Shown here in pieces: positions 8,672 through 16,216 of a stretch of DNA of 64,000 bases. Positions within the stretch are counted from its first letter, which is position 1; each line of letters opens with the position of its first letter. Below the pieces are notes generated by a model, which saw only the letters and a program-made list of their open reading frames with translations, ran no database searches and had not been told where the DNA came from. The DNA is from an uncultured Eubacteriales bacterium (GTDB lineage Bacteria > Bacillota > Clostridia > Oscillospirales > Acutalibacteraceae). The DNA lies in NCBI GenBank assembly GCA_934444365.1, contig CAKSCM010000004.1:84108-148107 (forward strand), read 5' to 3'. The position numbers and the translations under genes were made by a program.

Positions 8672-9043
8672 ATGCCTAAAAATATACCGCCGCAAAAACC
8701 GCCGCGAGGCAGAGCGGCGCGAAAAATTCAGGGGACAATTCCCGATACAGCCCATTGCGAAAACCGACAAATATACCGGCGAAAACAGGGACAAGGGCGA
8801 ATGCTGTCCCGCCTTGATCTTCCGGCCGGAATTCTGTCCGACGACGTACATATAGAGCTGTCCGGCTCGTGCGAAATGTTCATCGACGGGTGCGCCAACG
8901 TATCGCTTTACGAAGAGGGAGCCGTAACACTCACGGCCGGCAAGTGCGACATAACGGTCACGGGGACCAATCTTACCCTGTGCTCGTTTTCGGGCGATCA
9001 GCTCCGCATTACCGGAAAGATCACCTCAATAATCTTCGAATAG
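8672..9043 (+). CDS. yqfC: YqfC/YabP-family sporulation protein
   Basis: Small beta-rich protein of the YabP/YqfC family, present in endospore formers and paired with yqfD; in Bacillus yqfC is a sigma-E-dependent sporulation gene. The conserved core runs from LDLPAGILSDDVHIEL (about residue 49) to GKITSIIFE at the C-terminus. The N-terminal 45 residues are basic and proline-rich, longer than in most homologues. AAGGAG stands 8 bp before the chosen ATG; an in-frame ATG 42 bp upstream lacks such a site. It precedes yqfD by 75 bp. Confidence 0.85.
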   Translation: MPKNIPPQKPPRGRAARKIQGTIPDTAHCENRQIYRRKQGQGRMLSRLDLPAGILSDDVHIELSGSCEMFIDGCANVSLYEEGAVTLTAGKCDITVTGTNLTLCSFSGDQLRITGKITSIIFE

Positions 9044-9118
9044 CGCTTTTTATAATGACGGCGCCAAAAGGAAAAGAAGAATTACGGATTTAAGTCAAAC
9101 CAAAAGGGAGGATACGGC

Positions 9119-10303
9119 TTGTTTTCGTCGTTTTTACGTTTTGCTTTCGGGTATGCCCGTTTTAAGGCCACGGGCCCGAGACCCGAAAGATTTATAAATT
9201 TAAGCAAAAAGGCCGGATATGAGCTTTTTGATATACGGTGTATTCCGGGCGGAATCGCGGCCGGAGTCAAAGCCGGCGATTACAAAAAGCTTCGCCGATA
9301 TGCCAAATCGGGCTCGGTTAAACTTAAATGCACCGACAAACGCGGATTGCCCTTTATCATGCACAAATATCGCTTGAGAACAGGCGTTTTTGTCGGCATC
9401 GGGCTGTTTTTCGGAATGCTGGCCTTTTTGTCGCAATTTGCATGGAACATTACGATAAGCGGGTTGCCCGAGGGGGATGTCGCCTTAAAAAGCAAAATAC
9501 TCGCCCTGCTTTGCGAAAACGGGGTTTATACCGGCTGTAAAATAAAGGATATGGATGCGGCAAATCTGCCCGACAGGCTTTTGACCGAGCTGACCGAGCT
9601 GTCGTGGATGTCCCTTAACACAAGCGGAACTCACATTTCGGTCGAGGTAAGCCTTCGCGACGAAAAGCCCGATATCCCGGATAAAAACATCCCGTGCGAC
9701 ATAATAGCCGAATGCGACGGCAGAATAACCGACCTTAAGGCATTTTGCGGTACTCCGGTCGTCAAGTGCGGCGACGCCGTATTAAAAGGCGACGTACTGA
9801 TAAAGGGGTTGTCGGAATTCGGGGAAACCCGGATTCTCCGCCACGCCGCCGGCGAGGTCACGGCCGAAGTAAGCAAGCAATACACCCTTAAATATGAGCT
9901 TCGCCGCCGCGAGGAAATAAAAACCGGCAGGGTTATAAAGCGGAGCGTTTTAAACTTTTTTCACTTGAAAATTCCGCTGTATTTAGGCGGGATCTCGGGC
10001 GATTACAGCGTTCAGACCGATGAAAAAACACTTATAATCGGTGGTGTAAAGCTACCCGTATCGCTGACGAACGCGACATTTTACGAAAAGCACGACACCG
10101 AGGTATATTTAAGCGAGGAGACCGCCCTTTCCCGAGCCAGGGCGATTACCGAAAAGGACATTGCCTCCGACTTCCCCGGAGCACAAATCGTCTCCGTAAA
10201 CGACAGCTTTTACACCGAAAACGACGCTCTTTTTTTGACAACCGAAATAATTTGTAAAAAAAATATTGCAGCCGAGCAAAAAATATTGATTTTTGGTGAA
10301 TGA
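9119..10303 (+). CDS. yqfD: Sporulation protein YqfD
   Basis: 394-aa membrane-anchored protein of the YqfD family, sporulation-associated and linked to yqfC. It has a cytoplasmic N-terminal portion of about 90 residues, one membrane segment (about 85-108, GVFVGIGLFFGMLAFLSQFA), and a large extracytoplasmic region containing SWMSLNTSGTHISVEVSLRD and CDIIAECDGRI. The start is TTG at 9119, supported by AAAGGGAGG immediately upstream. Exact molecular function is unknown in the family. Confidence 0.88.
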   Translation: MFSSFLRFAFGYARFKATGPRPERFINLSKKAGYELFDIRCIPGGIAAGVKAGDYKKLRRYAKSGSVKLKCTDKRGLPFIMHKYRLRTGVFVGIGLFFGMLAFLSQFAWNITISGLPEGDVALKSKILALLCENGVYTGCKIKDMDAANLPDRLLTELTELSWMSLNTSGTHISVEVSLRDEKPDIPDKNIPCDIIAECDGRITDLKAFCGTPVVKCGDAVLKGDVLIKGLSEFGETRILRHAAGEVTAEVSKQYTLKYELRRREEIKTGRVIKRSVLNFFHLKIPLYLGGISGDYSVQTDEKTLIIGGVKLPVSLTNATFYEKHDTEVYLSEETALSRARAITEKDIASDFPGAQIVSVNDSFYTENDALFLTTEIICKKNIAAEQKILIFGE

Positions 10304-10548
10304 CGTGATAAAATATATAAGAATATAACAAAATAGATCATCTAAAAATGTACAACGTATTCAATTTATTCTGATTTTTAAATTAAAAGCCATATGCCGT
10401 TCCTGACAACCCGTTGCACCGATAAACAATATCGTGCCGGTCGAAAAACGACACTCCCTCGAGCGGCACCGTTATCCGGTACGACATTAATGGCAGTGGT
10501 CACATAATTTAAGGACGAAACCATTAAAAATTCGGAGGATGTGCAATT

Positions 10549-11532
10549 TTGGAGCAGACCGTAAATATAGAGCGAATGGATCAGACCCTCGGTTTATTCG
10601 GTAATTTTGATGCCAATATACGGGCTCTCGAAAGGGCCTTCGGCGTCAGCATTATCGTAAGGCAGGGCGACAGCGGCGACCTTAAGGTGTCGGGCGACGC
10701 CGCTGGGGTCGACCTTGCGGTAAGGGCGATAAATGCATTGCTCGACATGCTAAGCCGGGGAGAAGCCCTGACCGATCAAAGCGTCGGATACGTTATATCA
10801 ATGGTGTCCGAAGGGGCAAGTGACGCGCTTTACAATCTTGCGGATAACGGATGCGTCTGCATAACCGCCAAGGGCAAGCCGATAAAGCCGAAAACCGTCG
10901 GTCAGCAAAGATATGTAAATGCCATTGATTCAAACACAATAGTTTTCGGAATAGGCCCTGCCGGAACGGGAAAGACCTATCTCGCGGTGGCAAAGGCGGT
11001 CGCCGCCTTCAGGGCGAAGGAGGTAAACCGCATAATACTCACCCGTCCGGCCGTCGAGGCGGGAGAAAAGCTGGGATTTTTGCCGGGCGATCTGCAGCAA
11101 AAGGTAGATCCGTATTTAAGGCCGCTTTACGATGCGCTTTTTGACATGCTCGGAGCGGAAAACTACGCGCGATATCACGAAAGAGGAAATATAGAAATCG
11201 CACCGCTTGCATACATGCGCGGACGGACCCTCGACGACAGCTTTATAATTCTTGACGAGGCACAGAACACCACCCCCGAGCAGATGAAGATGTTTTTGAC
11301 CCGTATGGGCTTCGGCTCAAAGGTCGTGGTAACGGGCGACGTTACCCAGATAGACCTGCCCGACGGGAGAAAATCGGGACTTGTAGAGGCGGCAAGCGTT
11401 TTAAAAAATGTCGATGATATCGAAATAGTCCGCTTTGACGAACGGGACGTCGTACGGCACAAGCTGGTTCAGTCGATAATAAAGGCTTACGAAAAATACG
11501 ACGCAACCAAAAAGCGTCGGTTCGACAAATAA
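10549..11532 (+). CDS. phoH: PhoH-like ATPase
   Basis: PhoH/YlaK-type P-loop ATPase (327 aa) with an N-terminal KH-like region (residues 10-75) and an ATPase domain containing GPAGTGKTYLAVAKA (about residue 135) and the Walker B FIILDEAQNT. The PhoH2 group has been linked to RNA metabolism. TTG start at 10549 with GGAGG 10 bp upstream. In many Firmicutes yqfF lies between this gene and ybeY; here a 275-bp non-coding gap replaces it. Confidence 0.93.
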   Translation: MEQTVNIERMDQTLGLFGNFDANIRALERAFGVSIIVRQGDSGDLKVSGDAAGVDLAVRAINALLDMLSRGEALTDQSVGYVISMVSEGASDALYNLADNGCVCITAKGKPIKPKTVGQQRYVNAIDSNTIVFGIGPAGTGKTYLAVAKAVAAFRAKEVNRIILTRPAVEAGEKLGFLPGDLQQKVDPYLRPLYDALFDMLGAENYARYHERGNIEIAPLAYMRGRTLDDSFIILDEAQNTTPEQMKMFLTRMGFGSKVVVTGDVTQIDLPDGRKSGLVEAASVLKNVDDIEIVRFDERDVVRHKLVQSIIKAYEKYDATKKRRFDK

Positions 11533-11807
11533 ACAAAACGAACAAGGAAACGTTTTATCCGCCGAACCGTCTGCTATGGCCGAGTGTGTGCCTTGTCCGG
11601 TTTAACGTACGGTGCAGCAACGGCTTTACCGGCACAACATAAAAGAATCGCTTTCGGCTGACGCTCCGCCCGACAAACGCGACCGGTGTTTCGGCTTGCG
11701 GATACGACATCGGCACGGGCGATACGGCATTTTATTTTTTCACGGACAGGCCGTGTCCTTCAAGAATAAGATCAGGATTATCGAAATTAAAGGAAAGGAA
11801 GAGAAAA

Positions 11808-12317
11808 ATGGATAAAATCAAGGTTATAATCACAAACAAACAAAAGGAGTACAAGATCCCGACCGGCATACGGCTCCTTATGCGGCGCTGCTGCAACGCC
11901 ATACTTACAATGGAGGATTTCCCCGGCCCGGCCGAAATATGCATATATTTTGTTGACGACGAGGAAATTCACCGTTTAAATAAGGAATTCCGCAACATAG
12001 ACCGGTCTACCGACGTGCTCTCGTTCCCCTTAGGCGAAAACGGAAAATACGACAAAAACCCCGAAACCGGCGCTTACATGCTCGGCGATGTGGTTATATC
12101 CATTCCCCACGCCGTCGCCCAGGCCAAGGAATACGGCCATTCCTTCCGCCGCGAGGTCGTTTACCTCACCGCTCATTCGGTGCTTCATCTTTTAGGATAC
12201 GATCATGTTAACGGCGGAATAGACGCACTTAACATGCGCGAGCGCGAGGAGCAGGTAATGAACATGCTCGGACTGCCGCAAAACGAGGGCTACGAAGCGA
12301 ATGAAGAAGAATTTTAA
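11808..12317 (+). CDS. ybeY: Endoribonuclease YbeY (rRNA maturation)
   Basis: Zinc-dependent endoribonuclease acting in 16S rRNA 3'-end maturation and ribosome quality control. The catalytic signature HxxxHxxxxxH is present as HSVLHLLGYDH (about residues 125-135). Upstream, RSTDVLSFPLGE is also family-typical. Length 169 aa is normal. GGAAAGGAAG-type purine run precedes the ATG. It overlaps era by 17 bp, indicating coupled translation. Confidence 0.95.
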   Translation: MDKIKVIITNKQKEYKIPTGIRLLMRRCCNAILTMEDFPGPAEICIYFVDDEEIHRLNKEFRNIDRSTDVLSFPLGENGKYDKNPETGAYMLGDVVISIPHAVAQAKEYGHSFRREVVYLTAHSVLHLLGYDHVNGGIDALNMREREEQVMNMLGLPQNEGYEANEEEF

Positions 12318-13254
12318 TCCGGCCGGGCTTCCTGTCGACAAAGCCGATAAAAGCAAAAAGGAAAAGGGCGGCCCACGCACGGCCTTTATTGCGATATCGG
12401 GCAGGCCCAACGTCGGCAAATCCTCAATAATGAACCGACTGCTCGGCCAGAAGGTTGCGATAGTTTCAAGCAAGCCCCAGACCACCCGTACCAAAATAAT
12501 GGGCGTACTCACCTCGGGCGACGACCAGTATGTTTTTATCGACACGCCGGGAATTCACCGTCCGCACGATATGCTGGGCGAAAAAATGGTAAAAGCGGCG
12601 GCCGACGCGGTCGATTCGGTGGACGTTTGCATGCTCGTTTGCGACGCCTCCTATCCGCCGGCCGAGACCGAAAAAAACATTGTATCGGGGCTGAAAAAAA
12701 GCAAGACCCCGGTGATTTTGCTGCTTAACAAGATCGATCTGGTCGCGGACAAGCAGGCTTTACTCAGCACAATATGCGCCTACAGCGCGCTTTACGATTT
12801 TGCCGGAATAATACCGGTTAGCGCTAAAACAGGCGACGGCTTCGACGCGATATTCAGCGAGCTTTCTCCCTTTTTAAAGCCGTCGGTCCATTTTTTCGAC
12901 GACGACACCCTGACCGATCAGCCCGAAAGGGTAATAGCGGCCGAGATAATAAGAGAAAAGCTGCTAAGACGGCTGTCGGACGAGGTTCCCCACGGAATCG
13001 CCGTGGCGATTGACCGGTTTTTCGACCGGGAGGACGGTCTGCTCGACATTGAGGCGACCATCTATTGCGAACGTGACGGCCACAAGGGCATAATAATCGG
13101 CAAGGGCGGCTCGGTTTTAAAGGAGATATCCACCAAAGCCCGTGTTGATTTAGAGCGCTTTTTCGACTGCAAGGTAAATTTGCGGTGCTGGGTAAAGGTT
13201 AAGGAAAACTGGCGCAACCGCGAGGGACTTATTCATAATTTCGGCCTTGACTGA
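12301..13254 (+). CDS. era: GTPase Era
   Basis: Ribosome-assembly GTPase binding 16S rRNA near the anti-Shine-Dalgarno. The GTPase domain shows GRPNVGKSS (G1), DTPGIH (G3) and LLNKIDLV (G4). The C-terminal KH domain has GIIIGKGGSVLKEISTKA. An extension of about 29 residues rich in Lys/Asp precedes the usual N-terminus, and the gene overlaps ybeY; an alternative shorter start would need a non-ATG codon. 317 aa in total. Confidence 0.95.
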   Translation: MKKNFNPAGLPVDKADKSKKEKGGPRTAFIAISGRPNVGKSSIMNRLLGQKVAIVSSKPQTTRTKIMGVLTSGDDQYVFIDTPGIHRPHDMLGEKMVKAAADAVDSVDVCMLVCDASYPPAETEKNIVSGLKKSKTPVILLLNKIDLVADKQALLSTICAYSALYDFAGIIPVSAKTGDGFDAIFSELSPFLKPSVHFFDDDTLTDQPERVIAAEIIREKLLRRLSDEVPHGIAVAIDRFFDREDGLLDIEATIYCERDGHKGIIIGKGGSVLKEISTKARVDLERFFDCKVNLRCWVKVKENWRNREGLIHNFGLD

Positions 13255-13730
13255 CCGGCCGATTAAAAATATTTTTTCAAACGGGAATCTTACCGGCCGA
13301 ATAAAAGTGTTTTCCTCCGACCGAAGGCCTCGATTGCCGACCGAAAGCCCCGTCAGCCGGTCGAAAATCTTGACTGCCGACCGAAAGCCCCGTCAGCCGG
13401 CCGAAAATCTCGACTGCCGGCAGTGTTAAATTGCCGCACCGACCGTACCCCCGCAATATGCGACCGAGATTTCGCATTCATTATCCTATCGCAAATTTTG
13501 CCCGGAAAAGCCGCCTCCCGGCCGGTGAATTTTAAATTTTAAAAAATAAAAATATTCCGTTTTTTCATGATTTTCCCTGTGTATTCCGATGATTTAAGGC
13601 AAACAATATAATCGGACAGCGACCGTGTGCGATGAGTTTTTTGCACAGCATACCGTCGATATTACAGCTTTGAGACGAAATATGCTTTGCCGCTGCCCAT
13701 AAGCTTGTCGGAGGGGAGCGGCACTTTTAT
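13255..13730. other. era-yqzL intergenic region
   Basis: Contains the 40-bp tandem repeat at 13335-13414 and CCGA/GCCG-rich degenerate copies around it. TATAAT at 13607-13612 with TTCCGA 17 bp upstream may be a weak plus-strand promoter for yqzL-recO. No gene. Confidence 0.45.
13335..13414. repeat. 40-bp tandem repeat, two full copies
   Basis: Two adjacent 40-bp copies beginning GCCGACCGAAAGCCCCGTCA differ by about two bases. A more diverged partial copy precedes them (about 13314-13334) and a fragment follows to about 13425. No coding frame or hairpin stands out. Similar CCGACCG/GGTCGG-rich sequence occurs in other gaps of the window (23265-23470, 28490-28620, 51010-51340). Confidence 0.75.
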
Positions 13731-13931
13731 ATGAAGCGTTACAATGCCGGACATATGCATCACAGGCATACTGCCCGCACCGCATGGGACAGTTTTGAAA
13801 AAAGCGGCAGCATATTTGATTATATGGCCTTCGCCGCTGTGCGGAAGAACGAATCCGAGGATTTTTTGAGAAATGACCAAGCTTACAACCAACGGACTGA
13901 TAATACGGGAACAAAGGGTCGGCGAGGCTGA
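13731..13931 (+). CDS. yqzL: YqzL-like small protein
   Basis: Small frame just upstream of recO, the position yqzL occupies in Firmicutes. The core AWDSFEKSGSIFDYMAF fits the YqzL pattern of a W-x-x-F-x-K-T/S-G-x-x-x-x-Y motif. Homologues are about 45-50 residues; here the frame is 66 residues from the first ATG, with a charged tail that runs 59 bp into recO. GGAGGGGAG lies 11-16 bp before the ATG at 13731; the ATG at 13755 is a possible alternative. The function of the family is unknown. The call depends on the motif and position only. Confidence 0.55.
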   Translation: MKRYNAGHMHHRHTARTAWDSFEKSGSIFDYMAFAAVRKNESEDFLRNDQAYNQRTDNTGTKGRRG

Positions 13932-14625
13932 CCGCCTTGTTACAATCCTGACCCAAAGCATGGGTCTTTTAAAGGCCTTTGCGCCCGGCGCGTTAAAGCT
14001 TAACAGTAAAAACCATGCCGGAACTCAGCTTTTGTGTTACTCCTCTCTTGCTTTGTCAAAAAGCAAGGATACATACCGAATAACCGAATCCCATCAGCTT
14101 TTAAGCTTTTTTGAACTTGAGGGGGATATAGAAAGGCTTGCACTTTTACAGTATTTGTGCGAGCTTTGCGCTTATTTTGCCCCCGAGGGCGAAAGCGATG
14201 CAAACGAAAAATATTTAAAGCTAATGCTGTCGGCCCTTAAATATGTATCGTCGGGCGAAAGGGAGCTGCCCCTTATAAAGGCGGCGGCCGAGCTTAAAAT
14301 GCTGTGTTTTTCGGGATATATGCCCGAGCTTTTTTCGTGCGATGTGTGCCGGTGCGAGCCCGAAAGCGACGGCTGCTGCTTTGATCCGTTGAGTGCGACG
14401 GTCTATTGCTCAAAGCATGAAAACCGCATCGGCGGAACCTTGCTTCCGGCCGGAACCGCCGCCGCAATGCGGTTTATCGCTACATCGCCGGTCGAAAAGA
14501 TATTCTCCTTTAAACTGGGAGAGACCTCCCTTAAAATCCTCTCGGCCGTAACCGAAAGGTACCTGCTTTGCACCACCGAAAGAACCTTTAAGACCCTCGA
14601 ATTTTACCATTCGTGCAAGCCGTAA
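13873..14625 (+). CDS. recO: DNA repair protein RecO
   Basis: RecO mediates annealing and RecA loading in the RecFOR pathway. N-terminal OB-fold begins TTNGLIIREQRVGEADRLVTIL. A zinc-binding cluster typical of many RecO proteins is visible as CDVCRC...CC...CSKH (about residues 152-180). 250 aa is normal. The gene closes the era-yqzL-recO block. Its ATG lies inside the end of the yqzL-like frame. Confidence 0.93.
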   Translation: MTKLTTNGLIIREQRVGEADRLVTILTQSMGLLKAFAPGALKLNSKNHAGTQLLCYSSLALSKSKDTYRITESHQLLSFFELEGDIERLALLQYLCELCAYFAPEGESDANEKYLKLMLSALKYVSSGERELPLIKAAAELKMLCFSGYMPELFSCDVCRCEPESDGCCFDPLSATVYCSKHENRIGGTLLPAGTAAAMRFIATSPVEKIFSFKLGETSLKILSAVTERYLLCTTERTFKTLEFYHSCKP

Positions 14626-14739
14626 AGCCGGTGATTTTTTTATAAAAGAAAAAACTCCCTTTCTGACAACCGGCCCCGCGGCGGCGAAGCCCAAAAGCCG
14701 CAATCACAGCTCCCGATCCGCAAAATACCGTGAAATCCG

Positions 14740-14769
14740 TTGACATTTAATCTGCAGATATGTTAGTAT
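14740..14769 (+). promoter_or_regulatory. Putative promoter of the A+T-rich gene pair
   Basis: TTGACA at 14740-14745 and TAGTAT at 14764-14769 are separated by 18 bp. The start would be about 105 nt upstream of the TTG start at 14883. Confidence 0.5.
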
Positions 14770-14882
14770 AAGGGTGTAAATAACATGAAATGAGGGTGAT
14801 TCCGGTGGTTTATTAAAACTTTTGTGCGTCCCTTTATAACACAACAGATTTAACAACCATTAAAGTAAAGAGGTGTATTAGT

Positions 14883-15698
14883 TTGTTTAAAAAAATTAGA
14901 ATTATGTCATTGATTGTGGTAACCGTGTTGGTTTTTTCGTCAATGAGTGTATCATCGCAAGGCATTAATTATATAGACCAACGTTTAATAAATATGGGGT
15001 TCCCGGAAACCCTCGTCAACGATATGTCTGAACCGCAAAAAGAGTTCATGTATGAATGTATGTATGAAGATGGTTTTGTTTTTTGTGATTATACAGAAAA
15101 GAACTATACCATTACAAATGATGGTGAAGTGGTACAATCCTCACAAAACGGAGACGTATCTCTTTGCGGAGGAACATTAAGCGAAAACGAAATATCAGTA
15201 TCTGTAGTCGGAGCAAAACAACAGGACTCACAGGGAAATGTAACATACATGGTTCTTCCGTGTTTCAAATGGAAAACTCTCGTAAAGGTAAATAACGATT
15301 CTTTCGCTATGGCAATGTATCCGGGTTGGGAGGCTGTTCCCGGTAAACGCAACCTAAGATTGCACCTTTTGAACAATAATGACGTTCATACACAGTATGT
15401 CGACTTATCCCCGACTCAAGCAACTTCTTCGGGATATGTATATAAAATACCGAGCAATATAGGGGCAATGCAAGGAAAATACGAAGGGTATGCAAACTAC
15501 TATGTAGACAGAAAGTCGGACACAGCAAGCCCTAATATTTCCCTTTATTATGCGCATGATGCCAAACCAATTCTGGCAGCATCGTATAGCTTAAATATAA
15601 ACGGCTTCGCCATATCTCTCACTGGAAACACAAACCATATATATAGTATATCAGACAATTACTATGTGAAGCATCTTTTGGGATACGAAGGAAATTAA
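14883..15698 (+). CDS. Secreted protein of unknown function
   Basis: Not recognised. 271 aa from a TTG start with an AAGAGG site upstream. Residues 1-26 form a Sec signal peptide (KK-x-R, hydrophobic VVTVLVFSSMSVSS) without a lipobox cysteine. The mature N-terminus has a charged segment LINMGFPETLVNDMSEPQKE, then a predominantly beta-looking region with aromatic residues (FKWKTLVKV, YPGWEAVPGKRNLRLHL). Base composition and codon use are more A+T-rich than neighbours, which suggests acquisition by transfer. It is followed 5 bp later by a small membrane-protein gene, so the pair may act together at the envelope. Confidence 0.75.
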   Translation: MFKKIRIMSLIVVTVLVFSSMSVSSQGINYIDQRLINMGFPETLVNDMSEPQKEFMYECMYEDGFVFCDYTEKNYTITNDGEVVQSSQNGDVSLCGGTLSENEISVSVVGAKQQDSQGNVTYMVLPCFKWKTLVKVNNDSFAMAMYPGWEAVPGKRNLRLHLLNNNDVHTQYVDLSPTQATSSGYVYKIPSNIGAMQGKYEGYANYYVDRKSDTASPNISLYYAHDAKPILAASYSLNINGFAISLTGNTNHIYSISDNYYVKHLLGYEGN

Positions 15699-15703
15699 GT
15701 ATT

Positions 15704-15982
15704 ATGGATAAAATCAGAACATTACTTTGGGGCATTTTCATTTTGTGCTTTATAATATGCTTAGATGTATTTTTTGGTCTTGAGCGTCTTCCAAGCTTTC
15801 TCATGTATTTTACTTTATTCATGATGTTTGTTGCGGCCCTCTTCGCCTTCGGTTCGATTATAAGACCGGAAAAAAGCGATAAAAACAACTGCTGCAACAA
15901 AAAATGCCCTTTGCGTCAGGAGGATTTGGATTATATCCGCAAAAACCTGGAGGATAATAACTCAACCCCCAATGACTTTTAA
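15704..15982 (+). CDS. Small membrane protein of unknown function
   Basis: 92 aa. Two hydrophobic segments (about residues 7-25, LWGIFILCFIICLDVFFGL, and 31-51) are followed by a hydrophilic tail with a cysteine cluster, NCCNKKCPLRQEDLDYIRK. The tail pattern resembles short cytosolic tails in Clostridia paired with two-helix membrane proteins, but no family can be named. It lies 5 bp after the secreted protein gene, shares its A+T-rich composition, and is followed by a strong plus-strand terminator, so the two form a unit. Confidence 0.7.
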   Translation: MDKIRTLLWGIFILCFIICLDVFFGLERLPSFLMYFTLFMMFVAALFAFGSIIRPEKSDKNNCCNKKCPLRQEDLDYIRKNLEDNNSTPNDF

Positions 15983-16037
15983 GTCGGCAAAGATATCCCC
16001 CATCGGTTTAAACTGCTTAAAAAACAATATATAAATG

Positions 16038-16078
16038 CCGCCGGGCCTTTTTTATACGAAGGGCCCGGCGGTTTTTGC
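16038..16078 (+). terminator. Intrinsic terminator after the unknown gene pair
   Basis: CCGCCGGGCC (16038-16047) pairs perfectly with GGCCCGGCGG (16062-16071), followed by TTTTTG. The T-run is on the plus side only. Confidence 0.85.
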
Positions 16079-16216
16079 ATTTTGTGTTTAGTTTTTATTT
16101 TTTAAATTTAATCTTCGTTTTCGTTTTCGGGGCGCACATACGACCGATGTTTCGCCGGATATAAAAATGTATCGTATGTTATATACGGACCGTCGTCCTG
16201 AAAGCTTTTTTTAAAA

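Noticed and set aside
13662..13961. 99-codon minus-strand frame upstream of recO
   Set aside because: Overlaps the yqzL-like frame and the recO start; no ribosome site or recognised motif, although its translation has some protein-like texture.
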